Source: Flavobacterium sp. N1736
GTDB taxonomy: Bacteria; Bacteroidota; Bacteroidia; Flavobacteriales; Flavobacteriaceae
DNA: 64,000 nt
Direction: 5' to 3'
NCBI RefSeq assembly: GCF_025947065.1
Contig: NZ_CP109994.1
Location: 1,302,001-1,366,000, forward strand
Below, piece by piece: positions 15,264-24,823 of this stretch. Made by a program: the position numbers and the translations under genes. The first letter of the stretch is position 1. Each line of letters opens with the position of its first letter. The notes beneath the pieces were generated by a model. The model saw only the letters and a program-made list of their open reading frames with translations, was not told the origin of the DNA and searched no databases.

Positions 15264-17354
15264 TTACTTCTGATACTTCTTTTTCTTCAACATATCTGAT
15301 GCCGATTGATAAAAGGAAATCGTTTCATTCACTAAATCAGTTCTCTCAGATTTTAAAGGAGTTTCACTATAATAAATTTGAAATTCAGGAGCTATGCCGG
15401 GTTTTGAATCTAATTGTAGTTTAAATTGTTTTACCTGCTGTTTCGGAGATAAAATGGTCAAAACATTATCTTTTATCAAACCTAAATCCTGATACGTTGC
15501 AATAAAAGCTCTTGGTTTATAGTCTGGTTTTAAAACATCCTGTCCGAAAAATTTGCTTTGATAATCAAAATGAAGCAAGCCGAAAAGAGTAGGCATTAAA
15601 TCAATTTGAGACATTAATTTATTGCATTTTTCAGGTTTTCCATTCGGAGAATATATAAAAGCCGGAATTCTGTATTTATCCAGCGGAAGTTCTGTTTTTC
15701 CCGCACTCGAAGCACAATGATCTGCAACAATTACAAAAACCGTATTTTTAAACCACGGCTGTCTACTTGCCATTGCAAAGAATTTTCGCAAAGCATAATC
15801 CGTATATTTCACCCCGCCGTCACGAGATTTTATATCGCCCGGAATATCAATTTTATTATTTGGATACGTAAAAGGCCTGTGATTACTAACCGTCATAATA
15901 TGATTAAAGAAAGGCTGTTTTTGCTTGCCTTCAACATTCATAACCTTTATGGCTTTATAATACATATCTTCATCACAAACGCCCCAAACATTTGAAAACG
16001 AAATTTCACTCGGCGCAAAACTCGATTTATCAATAATCTGATACCCGTTTCCGGAATAAAAATCCTGCATATTATCAAAAAAAGCATCGCCGCCGTACAT
16101 AAATTTAACGTTGTACCCTTTTTGTTTGAAAATGGCTCCAGTAGAAAATTTATTTTTATTGTCTTCTCTTTTTAAAACACTTTCACCTGCAGTTGGCGGT
16201 AAACACAAAGTTACAGCCTCAAGTCCGCGAACTGTTCTGTTTCCAGCGGCATACAAATTGGTAAATTGCAAACTTTTTTGAGCTAAACTATCTAAAAAAG
16301 GTGTTACATTCTGCTCATTTCCATACGCCTTCATAAATTCGGCACTATAACTTTCGATCGTAATCAAAACCACATTTTTATGAGTTTCTGCTGAATCACT
16401 TTCTATTTTACGACTTGTGTTTTCGCCGGAAATAGTCGGAAATTGCTGTTTTAAAATCGCAAATGCTTTTTGATTTGGAAGTGTTTTATAGAATTTAAAA
16501 TAATCTAATTTATTATTCTGAAAAGCCAAATAAAATTTATACAATCCGTTTGACTGCAATTCATTAACAAAAACATTTTTAGAATTCTCTGTTTTAGCCA
16601 AAGTAGGAATGGCAAGTAATGAAACTAAAAATAAGACGATATAAATAGCCGAAATTTTTAATTTTTCTTTAAAGGCTGGAATATGATTGATATAACTTTT
16701 TGATTTTTCCAGAATAAAATAAGTTACTATTCCCGTTACCAAAAATAAAGCTAAAAATAGAGGAATTACAGGATAAGACTGCATAATATTTCCGATAACT
16801 TCATTGGTATAAATCAGGTAATTTACTGCGATAAAGTTATATTTTACGCCAAATTCATTCCAAAAGAAATATTCGCTTAATCCGTTTTGCAGAATTAATA
16901 AAACATACAAAAACATAACAAAAGCAAAAAGCCAATATCTTATTTTATCTCTTAATTTTGGAAGAAAAAGTAAAAGTGCAAACAAAACTGTTTTTAGTCC
17001 GATAAAAATTAAGACAATTTTTGGTAAAGCGCCGCCGTATTCATCAAAAATACTTTTTCCCGAAGCCACATAAGCAAATAAAGCGACAAGAAATCCCAGA
17101 ATAATATATCCTGAAGGTTTATTATATTTAGAATTAGAAATAAAAATCAAATACAGCCATAAAAATACAGCAGCAATTATAAACAGAAAAAAGTCTGAGA
17201 TAAGTCCTAAAGTGAATATCTTTAAGCTCTCAATAAAAGTAAAAGAACTTTGAGTGATAGGATGAAAGAATAAAACAACTCGTAATATAAAACTGATAAC
17301 AAAGTAAAATAGGCCAAGATTGTAAAAAGGAGAAAATTTCTTGTAAAATGTCAT
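15264..17354 (-). CDS. LTA synthase family sulfatase / phosphoglycerol-transferase-like membrane enzyme
   Basis: 696 residues. Five hydrophobic helices occupy roughly residues 10-230 (for example LFYFVISFILRVVLFF and GYIILGFLVALFAYVAS). An extracytoplasmic alkaline-phosphatase/sulfatase domain follows from about residue 320: KNVVLITIESYSAEFMKAYG (metal-binding Glu) and YAAGNRTVRGLEAVTLCLP, where the Thr is the expected catalytic nucleophile, then VFVIVADHCASSAGK with the metal-binding Asp-His. The family transfers phosphoglycerol or phosphoethanolamine-type groups at the outer face of the inner membrane. In Gram-negative Bacteroidetes the acceptor is not known. It is convergent with the nuclease-like gene, with a family B hairpin between them. 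Confidence 0.9.
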   Translation of the reverse strand: MTFYKKFSPFYNLGLFYFVISFILRVVLFFHPITQSSFTFIESLKIFTLGLISDFFLFIIAAVFLWLYLIFISNSKYNKPSGYIILGFLVALFAYVASGKSIFDEYGGALPKIVLIFIGLKTVLFALLLFLPKLRDKIRYWLFAFVMFLYVLLILQNGLSEYFFWNEFGVKYNFIAVNYLIYTNEVIGNIMQSYPVIPLFLALFLVTGIVTYFILEKSKSYINHIPAFKEKLKISAIYIVLFLVSLLAIPTLAKTENSKNVFVNELQSNGLYKFYLAFQNNKLDYFKFYKTLPNQKAFAILKQQFPTISGENTSRKIESDSAETHKNVVLITIESYSAEFMKAYGNEQNVTPFLDSLAQKSLQFTNLYAAGNRTVRGLEAVTLCLPPTAGESVLKREDNKNKFSTGAIFKQKGYNVKFMYGGDAFFDNMQDFYSGNGYQIIDKSSFAPSEISFSNVWGVCDEDMYYKAIKVMNVEGKQKQPFFNHIMTVSNHRPFTYPNNKIDIPGDIKSRDGGVKYTDYALRKFFAMASRQPWFKNTVFVIVADHCASSAGKTELPLDKYRIPAFIYSPNGKPEKCNKLMSQIDLMPTLFGLLHFDYQSKFFGQDVLKPDYKPRAFIATYQDLGLIKDNVLTILSPKQQVKQFKLQLDSKPGIAPEFQIYYSETPLKSERTDLVNETISFYQSASDMLKKKKYQK

Positions 17355-17499
17355 GGAATTATTTTTTTACAAAATTAGTTCCGGTCAATTAATACGAGAT
17401 TAAGATAAACCTTAACCTTACTTAGGGTTAACTTAATATTTACTTAATATCATTTTTTAGTTTAAATTGTAGATACCATTTTTAAGAGCGCAAATTATT

Positions 17500-17507
17500 T
17501 ATCTTTG
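17500..17507 (+). promoter_or_regulatory. -7 element upstream of the response regulator
   Basis: TATCTTTG fits TAnnTTTG, 50 bases before the ATG at 17558. No TTG at normal -33 spacing. Confidence 0.45.
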
Positions 17508-17557
17508 ATATTGGCAATGAAATAATAAAACTAAAAATCTTAATTAAACAATCTGAA

Positions 17558-18220
17558 ATGCATATTTTAATAGTTGAAGATGAATTAGGAATCATTCAGT
17601 TTTTGCAGCAAGGACTGCAGGAAGAAGGATATCAGGTTACAACAGCAAACGATGGTTCAAAAGGTTTTGAATTGTCTCAAAATCAACGATTTGATTTGAT
17701 TTTGTTAGATTGGATGCTGCCAAAAATAAATGGCTTAGAATTATGCAAAGCTATCAGAATCAAAGATCAGTCGACACCAATTATATTTTTGACGGCAAAA
17801 GATACGGTTCAGGAAACTATAGAAGGCTTAAAAGCCGGAGCAAATGATTATATAAAAAAGCCCTTTAGTTTTGAAGAATTGGCAGAACGAATCAAAATTC
17901 ATTTTAGAAAACAAAAAGGAACCGAAACACTTACTTTAGGATCTATAAAAATTGATTTATCAAAATATATTGTTTTAAAAAATGATGAAGAAGTTTCCCT
18001 GACTCACAGAGAATTTGAATTGCTAACCTATTTAATTCGAAATAAAGGCAAAGTCTGCTCCAGAAATGACATTTTAAGAGATGTTTGGGAGATTAATTTT
18101 GAATATGATACCGGCGTTATCGATGTTTTTATGAATGCAATCAGAAAAAAACTCAATTTAAAAATTGAAGAAGATTATATAAAAACAATTCGTGGTGTGG
18201 GTTACATTGCAAATGACTAA
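17558..18220 (+). CDS. OmpR/PhoB-family response regulator
   Basis: 220 residues. Receiver domain: acidic pair VEDE near residue 8, phospho-acceptor Asp in LILLDWMLPKINGLE, switch Thr in IIFLTAKDT and Lys in NDYIKKPFSFEEL. The C-terminal winged-helix domain shows LTHREFELLTYLIRNKGKVCSRNDIL and the terminal IKTIRGVGYIA, both OmpR/PhoB hallmarks. It would bind DNA when phosphorylated by the kinase encoded three bases downstream, so the two are one operon. The kinase reading frame is broken, so the regulator may have lost its partner. Target genes are unknown; none in the neighbourhood has an obvious tandem-repeat binding site. Confidence 0.95.
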   Translation: MHILIVEDELGIIQFLQQGLQEEGYQVTTANDGSKGFELSQNQRFDLILLDWMLPKINGLELCKAIRIKDQSTPIIFLTAKDTVQETIEGLKAGANDYIKKPFSFEELAERIKIHFRKQKGTETLTLGSIKIDLSKYIVLKNDEEVSLTHREFELLTYLIRNKGKVCSRNDILRDVWEINFEYDTGVIDVFMNAIRKKLNLKIEEDYIKTIRGVGYIAND

Positions 18221-18223
18221 AAA

Positions 18224-19620
18224 ATGGCACAACTTTCCTTTAAAAACAGAATTGCTTTAAACTATATTATCACAACCGGTTTGTTGATTTTAGTAGTTTT
18301 CTTTGCGATTTATATCATTGTAAAACACTCTGTTTACAGCCGTATAGATCAGGATATTAAGTTCGAAGTTCAAAATCATCTTAAAGAAATTCAAATTATA
18401 AACGGCGTTGTAATATTGGTTGATAAAGAAGAGTGGGAAGAGCGTGAGCATAATACCGTTGATGTAAACCCTGTTTTTGTTCAGTTTCTGGATACAAACA
18501 AAAAAATTACAGAGAAATCACCCAACCTTAAATCACAAACACTTGTTTTTCATGACAGCGTTGAAAATTTTGAATTGTTTGACACCAAAATAGGCGGTAA
18601 TACAATACGGCAAATTCAGGTTCCGCTTTCTATTAAATCAAAAAAAATAGGTTATTTGATTATCGGAATGTCCTTAACCCACTCCCGTTTAGTGCTAAAT
18701 AACTTGTTTGATATTATGTGTCTGGCGTTTCCTGCCATATTAGTATTGTTGTTTTTTATCGCGCGTTTTTTTGCCGGCCGAAGCATAAAACCAATAAATG
18801 CGATAACAAATACCTCAAAAACAATCACAAAAGACAACCTGAAAACGAGGATTCCGTTGCCAAAAACACGCGATGAATTATATACACTTTCAAAAACAAT
18901 AAACAATTTATTAAACAGAATTCAAGATGCCATTGAACGCGAAAAACAGTTTACTTCTGATGCTTCACATGAACTTCGAACACCTTTGACTGTTATTAAA
19001 GGAACACTTGAAGTATTGATTCGAAAACCCGAGAAACGTGGGAATACGAAGAAAAAATTAATTTTTGTATCGAAGAAGTTAATCATCTGGATATGCTGGT
19101 AGATCAGCTGCTTTTATTGGCACGTTTTGAAAATCAGAAACAGAATATTGTACCGGAATCTATTTATTTGAATGCGCTTATTTTGGATATTCTGACCTTA
19201 TATTCAGATAAAATAAACGCTAAAAAGCTCCATATAAAATTTAAGGCAGAAGAAGATTATTACATTCATTCAGATACTTATTTGATTATGATAATTCTGA
19301 GAAATATAATTTCAAATGCAATTAATTATACAAATGCCGAAGGAGATATTACAATTTTACTTTCAAAAGAAAATAACAAAACAATCTGTCTAATTAAGGA
19401 TAATGGAATTGGAATCGATCAGGAAGATTTAGAAACTGTTTTTAATCCGTTCTACAGATCAAGATCATCAGAACATCCTGAAATTAAAGGAACAGGTTTA
19501 GGACTTTCTATCGTAAAAAGAATTTCAGAATTGCTTCATGTTAAGTTTAAAATTACCAGTGAAATTGGAGAAGGAACAACTGTTGTTTTAAATTTTGGCG
19601 AAAATATGAAAACGTTATAG
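18224..19620 (+). pseudogene. Sensor histidine kinase disrupted by a single-base frameshift
   Basis: The sequence encodes a complete kinase in two frames. Frame one (18224-19102) has an N-terminal membrane helix (YIITTGLLILVVFFAIYII), a sensor region, a second helix (CLAFPAILVLLFFIARFF), a HAMP-like linker and the H-box FTSDASHELRTPLTVIKGTLEVL. It then runs into nonsense after IRKPEKR. The other frame resumes near 19042 with an EYEEKINF-type helix. It continues through NIISNAINYTNAEG (N box), DNGIGID (G1), FNPFYRS (F box) and GTGLGLSIVKRISE (G2). One missing base in the GGG at 19040-19042 explains the break. As read, the first product lacks the ATP domain. Either a real inactivation or a sequencing/assembly error. 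Confidence 0.85.
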
Positions 19621-19696
19621 TAAATTGAAAAAATGGAATAAAAATGGCGCTTCAACTTTTTTTTAACAATAAACTATGGTTAAGTTAAATTAAAAA

Positions 19697-19728
19697 TTGT
19701 TTTTTTATGAAATTATCTAGTATATTTG
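19697..19728 (+). promoter_or_regulatory. Promoter of the histidine operon
   Basis: TTG (19697-19699), 21-base spacer, TATATTTG (19721-19728), fitting the Bacteroidetes TAnnTTTG type. It lies 35 bases before the his leader peptide start. Confidence 0.7.
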
Positions 19729-19763
19729 CAACCGAATCAAAGAATAAAAACACAAAACAAATC

Positions 19764-19823
19764 ATGATTTCAATTCAATTACATCATCATCATTTTCATT
19801 ATTGCTCTCAGGCGATGTGTTAA
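19764..19823 (+). CDS. hisL: his operon leader peptide
   Basis: A 19-codon open frame from ATG 19764 to TAA 19821. Residues 7-12 are HHHHFH: four consecutive CAT codons, a Phe, then a fifth CAT. It sits between a good promoter and a terminator hairpin directly upstream of hisG. This is the layout of transcription attenuation by ribosome stalling: His starvation stalls the ribosome on the CAT run and prevents the downstream terminator from forming. No Shine-Dalgarno is visible, as expected in this phylum. Function is inferred from codon content and position; the evidence is strong. Confidence 0.9.
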   Translation: MISIQLHHHHFHYCSQAMC

Positions 19824-19850
19824 TGGTATGCATGTAAATCATCATATTTT

Positions 19851-19883
19851 AAAACCCGTTTGAGTACATCAAGCGGGTTTTTT
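19851..19883 (+). terminator. his operon attenuator terminator
   Basis: A stem of 13 bp including one G-U pair (AAAACCCGTTTGA with TCAAGCGGGTTTT), 5-base loop, then T-run, 28 bases after the leader peptide stop and about 50 bases before hisG. Confidence 0.9.
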
Positions 19884-19934
19884 AATTCCAATTCTTTGTA
19901 CTCAAACTTTTAACCCAACAAAACAACTAAAAAA

Positions 19935-20792
19935 ATGAGTACATTAAAAATTGCAATTCAAAAATCAGGTCGTTTAAACGAAGACAGCATTCAGATCCTA
20001 AAAGATTGCGGCATTTCGATTAACAACGGAAACGATCAGTTAAAAGCAGAAGCTTCAAATTTTCCTTTAGAAGTTTTATACCTGAGAAATTCAGATATTC
20101 CCCAGTATTTAATTGATGGAGTAGTAGATTTAGCCATTGTAGGCGATAATTTATTAGTAGAAAAAGGAAAACATATCGAAGTAATCCAGAAACTTGGATT
20201 CTCAAAATGCAAGGTTTCCGTAGCCGTTCCTAAAACATTCGAGTACAATTCAATTCAGGATTTGGCAGGTTTGCGAATTGCGACTTCATACCCAAATACG
20301 GTTAACGAATACTTCAATTCTTTCGGTTTAACCGTTGATATTCACCAAATTTCAGGTTCAGTAGAAATTGCACCAAACATTGGTCTTGCCGATGCTATTG
20401 TAGATATTGTTTCAAGCGGAAGTACCTTATTCAAAAATAATTTAAGAGAAGTAGAAGTAATCCTGAAAAGTGAAGCCGTTTTAGCCGTTTCACCAAAAGT
20501 TTCTCCTGAAATTCAGAAACATATTGATACCTTAAAATTCAGAATTCAATCTGTTTTAAGAGCCAGAAATTCAAAATATATTCTGATGAACGTACCAAAC
20601 GATAAAATTGATGAAATTGGAAAAATTTTACCTGTTTTACGAAGCTTAACCGTTTTGCCATTAGCGCAGGAAGGCTGGAGCAGCGTACACTCTGTAATTG
20701 ACAAAGACACTTTTTGGGACGTAATTGACAAACTAAAAGAAGCCGGAGCCGAAGGAATTTTAGTTTGCCCAATCGAGAAAATGGTACTGTAA
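19935..20792 (+). CDS. hisG: ATP phosphoribosyltransferase
   Basis: 285 residues, the long form that carries its own C-terminal ACT-like regulatory domain and needs no HisZ. The N-terminus LKIAIQKSGRLNEDSIQIL is the family start (KxRL-type). Other marks are DLAIVGDNLLVEKG, RIATSYPNTVNEYF, and the PRPP-binding loop region DAIVDIVSSGSTLFKNNL. The last 90 residues include ILMNVPNDKIDEI and GWSSVHSVIDKDTFWDVIDKLKEAGAEGILVCPIEK, the allosteric domain. It catalyses the first step of histidine synthesis, ATP plus PRPP to phosphoribosyl-ATP, in the cytosol. It is the first gene after the attenuator, so expression should fall when His-tRNA is charged. Confidence 0.97.
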   Translation: MSTLKIAIQKSGRLNEDSIQILKDCGISINNGNDQLKAEASNFPLEVLYLRNSDIPQYLIDGVVDLAIVGDNLLVEKGKHIEVIQKLGFSKCKVSVAVPKTFEYNSIQDLAGLRIATSYPNTVNEYFNSFGLTVDIHQISGSVEIAPNIGLADAIVDIVSSGSTLFKNNLREVEVILKSEAVLAVSPKVSPEIQKHIDTLKFRIQSVLRARNSKYILMNVPNDKIDEIGKILPVLRSLTVLPLAQEGWSSVHSVIDKDTFWDVIDKLKEAGAEGILVCPIEKMVL

Positions 20793-20958
20793 ATAGAAAT
20801 TCCAATAAAAAAAACAAATTTCAAATTCCAAACAACAGCTTTGTGAACTCTGTGATTTAAGTTCAAAGAATATTAAAAAAATCGTAGTTTTCTCTGTGTT
20901 AAAAAAAACAAACAACATTTGGAATTTAAAAATTGGAATTTATATAAATAATATAATT
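20793..20958. repeat. Word-palindrome spacer hisG-hisD (AATTCCAAA type)
   Basis: 166 bases of non-coding spacer with two nested inverted pairs: AAATTCCAAT (20797-20806) with ATTGGAATTT (20932-20941), and AAATTCCAAA (20823-20832) with TTTGGAATTT (20918-20927). The same word recurs after 32406 and at 63737. Confidence 0.7.
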
Positions 20959-22242
20959 ATGAATAAAATAGACAATCCAAAACCAGAAACCTGGTCAGAA
21001 ATATTAAAAAGACCAACCAAAACCATCGACGATATCGAAGTTACGGTAAAAGAAATCTTTAAAGAAGTACAGAAAAAAGGCGATGAAGCCGTTGCAAAAT
21101 ACACTTCAATCTTTGACGGAATTGCTTTGGATAATTACGAAGTTACTGCTGCAGAAATTCAGGAAGCAATTAGCTTGATTTCAAATGATTTAAAAGAAGC
21201 GATTCAGTTAGCAAAAAACAATATTTATAAATTTCACGCCGCTCAAAAAACAGAAAGAATCCAAGTTGAAACTATAGAAGGCGTAAATTGCTGGCAGGAA
21301 AAACGTCCGATTCAGAAAATTGGATTGTATATTCCGGGCGGAACAGCGCCTTTGTTTTCGACCGTTTTAATGTTGGGAGTTCCTGCAGAAATCGCAGGTT
21401 CTAAAGAAATCGTATTGTGTTCACCACCGGACAAAAACGGAAAAATAAATTCTGCCATTTTATACGCAGCGAATTTATGCGGCGTAACAAAAATCTTAAA
21501 AGTAGGCGGAATCCAGGCAATTGCCGGAATGACTTTTGGAACACAATCTATTCCGAAAGTGTACAAAATTTTCGGACCCGGAAATCAGTTTGTAACCGTT
21601 GCAAAACAATTGGCAACGCAATTTGGTGTTGCAATCGATATGCCGGCCGGACCTTCAGAATTGTTGATTGTGGCAGATGATACCGCGGTTCCTGCTTTTG
21701 TAGCTTCAGATTTATTGTCGCAGGCAGAACACGGAACGGATAGTCAGGTAATTTTAGTTTCGACTTCAAAGAAACTAATTGATACTGTAGAAAAAGAAAT
21801 TCAGATTCAAATTGAAGAACTTCCGCGAAAAGAAATTGCCAAAAAAGCAATTGAAAATTCAAAATTAATTTATGTGCAAAACGATCAGATTGCATTAGAT
21901 TTAATCAATGAATATGGGCCGGAACACTTTATTATCTGTTCAGAATTTGATGATTTTTATTGTAATGGAATTGTAAACGCAGGTTCTGTTTTTATTGGAA
22001 ATTATACTCCCGAAAGTGCCGGAGATTACGCCTCCGGAACCAATCATACATTGCCAACAAACGGATATGCAAAGAATTACAGTGGAGTAAATCTGGATAG
22101 TTTTATGAAATCAATGACATTCCAGAAAATATCTAAAAAAGGAATTCAAAATATTGGTAAAGCGATCGAAATTATGGCCGAAGCCGAAGGTTTACAAGCG
22201 CATAAGAATGCTGTAACGCTTCGCTTAAAGAGTATAGAGTAA
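20959..22242 (+). CDS. hisD: Histidinol dehydrogenase
   Basis: 427 residues from the ATG at 20959 (MNKIDNPKPETWSEIL); the frame is open upstream without an ATG, but that part is spacer repeat. Family marks: IGLYIPGGTAPLFSTVLMLGVPA, the KIFGPGNQFVTVAKQLATQFGVAIDMPAGPSEL stretch, and the zinc-ligand region SDLLSQAEHGTDSQVIL (Gln/His). The C-terminal TNHTLPTNGYAKNYSGVNLDSFMK carries a further His. It oxidises L-histidinol to L-histidine in two NAD-dependent steps, the last reactions of the pathway. Second gene of the his operon, same order (G-D-C-B) as in enterobacteria. Confidence 0.97.
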   Translation: MNKIDNPKPETWSEILKRPTKTIDDIEVTVKEIFKEVQKKGDEAVAKYTSIFDGIALDNYEVTAAEIQEAISLISNDLKEAIQLAKNNIYKFHAAQKTERIQVETIEGVNCWQEKRPIQKIGLYIPGGTAPLFSTVLMLGVPAEIAGSKEIVLCSPPDKNGKINSAILYAANLCGVTKILKVGGIQAIAGMTFGTQSIPKVYKIFGPGNQFVTVAKQLATQFGVAIDMPAGPSELLIVADDTAVPAFVASDLLSQAEHGTDSQVILVSTSKKLIDTVEKEIQIQIEELPRKEIAKKAIENSKLIYVQNDQIALDLINEYGPEHFIICSEFDDFYCNGIVNAGSVFIGNYTPESAGDYASGTNHTLPTNGYAKNYSGVNLDSFMKSMTFQKISKKGIQNIGKAIEIMAEAEGLQAHKNAVTLRLKSIE

Positions 22243-22345
22243 AGAATATATAATATAGAACAAAGAATATAGAACAAAGAATTTACAGATAAAATGAGAA
22301 GTCTATTCTCTTTATTCTATTTTCTATATTCTAAAAATTAAGATA
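22243..22345. repeat. Word-palindrome spacer hisD-hisC (AGAATATAG type)
   Basis: Spacer built of repeats of AGAATATAGAACAA, with AGAATATAGAA (22264-22274) perfectly complementary to TTCTATATTCT (22322-22332). Confidence 0.65.
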
Positions 22346-23392
22346 ATGAAATTCGATATAAATACAATAACACGTGAAAACGTAAAAAACCTAAAGCCTT
22401 ATTCGTCTGCCAGAGATGAGTTTGAAGATTTTGATACCGCAGAAATGATTTTTTTGGATGCCAACGAAAATCCGTTTCAAAATGGGGTAAATCGTTATCC
22501 TGATCCGCAGCAGAATTCGGTTAAAGCGATTTTGGCTAAAAATAATACCGTAAAACCAAGTCAGATTTTGCTTGGAAACGGAAGCGATGAAGTTTTAGAC
22601 TTACTTTTTAGAGCTTTCTGCGAACCAAAAATCGACAATATTATTTCGTTACCGCCAACGTATGGAATGTACAGCGTTTTGGCAAACATAAATGCGGTAG
22701 AAAACAGAGAAGTTTTACTTTCAACAGATTTTCAGCCACAAGTAGAAAAGATTTTAGATAATGTTGATGACAACACGAAAATCATCTTTTTATGCTCGCC
22801 AAATAATCCAACCGGAAATTCTTTTGCAGATGAAAGCGTGGTAAAATTGCTTCAAAACTTTAAAGGTTTGGTGGTAATTGACGAAGCATATATTGACTTT
22901 TCGGAGAAAGAAAGCTGGCTGACAGAAATCGACGAATATCCAAATTTAGTGATTACACAAACACTTTCAAAAGCCTATGGTTTGGCTGGAATTCGTTTAG
23001 GAATTTGTTATGCTTCTGAGGCTGTAATTTCTGTTTTAAATAAAATAAAACCTCCGTACAATATAAACGAATTAACGCAGCAAAGGGCTATTTTGCGTTT
23101 GAAAGATTCGGGTAAAATAAAACAGGAAATCACTTCTATTATTGAGCAAAGAGAAGAGTTACTTAAAGTTTTACTTGAAGTAAATTTTGTTGAAAAAGTA
23201 TATCCTACAGAAGCTAATTTTGTATTGGTAAAAGTGGATGATGCCAACAAAAGATACAATGAATTAATTGCAAAAGGAATCGTAATCAGAAACAGAACAA
23301 CGCAGCCTTTATGCGAAAACTGCCTGCGTTTTACGATTGGAATTCCAGAAGAAAATGCAATTTTAATTAAAGAATTGAAGTTATTGAAATAA
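22346..23392 (+). CDS. hisC: Histidinol-phosphate aminotransferase
   Basis: 348 residues, class I/II PLP aminotransferase. Marks: LDANENPF near residue 35, GNGSDEVLDLLFRAF (phosphate-binding start of the PLP site), FLCSPNNPTGN, VVIDEAYIDF (PLP-contacting Asp and Tyr), and the Schiff-base Lys in TQTLSKAYGLAGIRLG. The C-terminal arginine in CLRFTIGIPEEN binds the substrate carboxylate or phosphate. It converts imidazole-acetol phosphate plus glutamate to histidinol phosphate. Third gene of the operon, 104 bases after hisD with a repeat spacer between. Confidence 0.96.
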   Translation: MKFDINTITRENVKNLKPYSSARDEFEDFDTAEMIFLDANENPFQNGVNRYPDPQQNSVKAILAKNNTVKPSQILLGNGSDEVLDLLFRAFCEPKIDNIISLPPTYGMYSVLANINAVENREVLLSTDFQPQVEKILDNVDDNTKIIFLCSPNNPTGNSFADESVVKLLQNFKGLVVIDEAYIDFSEKESWLTEIDEYPNLVITQTLSKAYGLAGIRLGICYASEAVISVLNKIKPPYNINELTQQRAILRLKDSGKIKQEITSIIEQREELLKVLLEVNFVEKVYPTEANFVLVKVDDANKRYNELIAKGIVIRNRTTQPLCENCLRFTIGIPEENAILIKELKLLK

Positions 23393-23585
23393 AAACGAAT
23401 ATGCCACAGCTTAAACAGATCAAATGATTTTTTCACGCAGATTTTGCTGATTAAAGCAGATTAATTTTGATTTTTAGTTATTAATAATTTGCGTTCATTT
23501 GCTCAAATCTTTTAAAATCTGCGTGAAATAAAAAAAGAAAAATCATTTTAATCTGCGAAATCTATGGCAGAAAAAAATATAATAT
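23393..23585. repeat. Word-palindrome spacer hisC-hisB (ATCTGCGTGAAA type)
   Basis: 193 bases. TTTCACGCAGATTTT (23431-23445) is perfectly complementary to AAAATCTGCGTGAAA (23514-23528); AAATGATTTTT (23422-23432) pairs with AAAAATCATTT (23538-23548). The word GCAGATTA is repeated inside. A related word block lies at 45760-45800. Confidence 0.7.
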
Positions 23586-24722
23586 ATGAAAAAAGTACTT
23601 TTTATCGATCGTGACGGAACGATTGTTTTAGAACCTGAAAATTATCAGTTAGACAGCCTGGATAAATTAGAATTTTATCCAAAAGCATTTCAATATCTGG
23701 CTAAAATTGCCAGCGAATTAGATTATGAATTGGCAATGGTAACCAATCAGGACGGTTTGGGAACGGATAGTTTTCCGGAAGATACGTTTTGGCCAACGCA
23801 AAATTTTATACTGAAAGCCTTTGAAAATGAAGGAGTTTTGTTTGATGATATTTTTGTAGACAGATCATTTCCGGAAGATAATGCGCCAACGCGCAAGCCA
23901 AGAACCGGAATGCTAACAAAATATCTTGATAATCCGGCGTATGATTTGGCAAATTCGTTTGTTTTAGGTGATCGTTTAACTGATGTTGAATTGGCAAAAA
24001 ATCTTGGTGCAAAAGCGATTTTCATCAATATGACAGAAGGAATTGGAAGCAACGAAATTTCGGCTAAACGCGAAGAATTAAATGATACAATTATCTTGCA
24101 AACAACAAGTTGGAAGACAATTTATGATTTTTTGAAACTGGAAGCACGTTCCGCTACAATTACACGTAAAACCAATGAAACGGATATTTTTATCGATTTA
24201 AATCTGGACGGAACAGGAAAAAGCAAAATCGAAACGGGAATTGCTTTTTTTGATCATATGTTAGATCAAATTTCGCGTCACGGACAAATGGATCTGGAGA
24301 TTTTGGTAAAAGGAGATTTGGAAGTTGATGAACACCACACGATTGAGGACACTGCAATTGCTTTAGGTGAAGTTTTTGCAAAAGCACTCGGAAATAAATT
24401 AGGAATCGAACGTTATGGTTTCTGTTTGCCCATGGACGATTGTTTAGCGCAGGTTGCCATTGATTTTGGCGGTAGAAACTGGCTGGTTTGGGAAACGGAA
24501 TTTAAGCGCGAAATGGTTGGAAAAATGCCAACAGAAATGTTTTATCATTTCTTTAAATCGTTCTCTGACGGTGCAAAAGCCAACATCAACATTAAAGCCG
24601 AAGGAACAAACGAACACCATAAAATTGAAGCAATTTTTAAAGCTTTCGCAAAAGCCATAAAAGTAGCCGTAAAAAGAGATACAGAAAAAATGATTTTGCC
24701 TTCGACGAAAGGGATGCTTTAA
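23586..24722 (+). CDS. hisB: Bifunctional histidinol-phosphatase / imidazoleglycerol-phosphate dehydratase
   Basis: 378 residues, the fused form. N-terminal HAD phosphatase domain (about 1-165): [12 protein letters not shown] with the nucleophile and acid/base Asp, [16 protein letters not shown], and a late Asp in [18 protein letters not shown]-terminal dehydratase domain (about 185-378): [37 protein letters not shown] (metal-binding His/Glu) and [19 protein letters not shown]. It catalyses two non-consecutive steps: dehydration of imidazole-glycerol phosphate and hydrolysis of histidinol phosphate. Length and domain order match E. coli HisB. Confidence 0.97.
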   Translation: MKKVLFIDRDGTIVLEPENYQLDSLDKLEFYPKAFQYLAKIASELDYELAMVTNQDGLGTDSFPEDTFWPTQNFILKAFENEGVLFDDIFVDRSFPEDNAPTRKPRTGMLTKYLDNPAYDLANSFVLGDRLTDVELAKNLGAKAIFINMTEGIGSNEISAKREELNDTIILQTTSWKTIYDFLKLEARSATITRKTNETDIFIDLNLDGTGKSKIETGIAFFDHMLDQISRHGQMDLEILVKGDLEVDEHHTIEDTAIALGEVFAKALGNKLGIERYGFCLPMDDCLAQVAIDFGGRNWLVWETEFKREMVGKMPTEMFYHFFKSFSDGAKANINIKAEGTNEHHKIEAIFKAFAKAIKVAVKRDTEKMILPSTKGML

Positions 24723-24823
24723 TTAAGTCAAAAGTTGAAAGTCATAAAGTCAAAAGGTTTCTGTATTATGGATAACAAAAGCGACTTTAAGACTTTGGAC
24801 TTTGGACTTTAAGACTAAATAAA
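24723..24823. repeat. Word-repeat spacer hisB-hisH (GACTTT type)
   Basis: 101 bases made of AAAGTC words on the left (AAGTCAAAAGTTGAAAGTC) and GACTTT words on the right (GACTTTAAGACTTTGGAC), so the two halves can pair. Confidence 0.6.
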
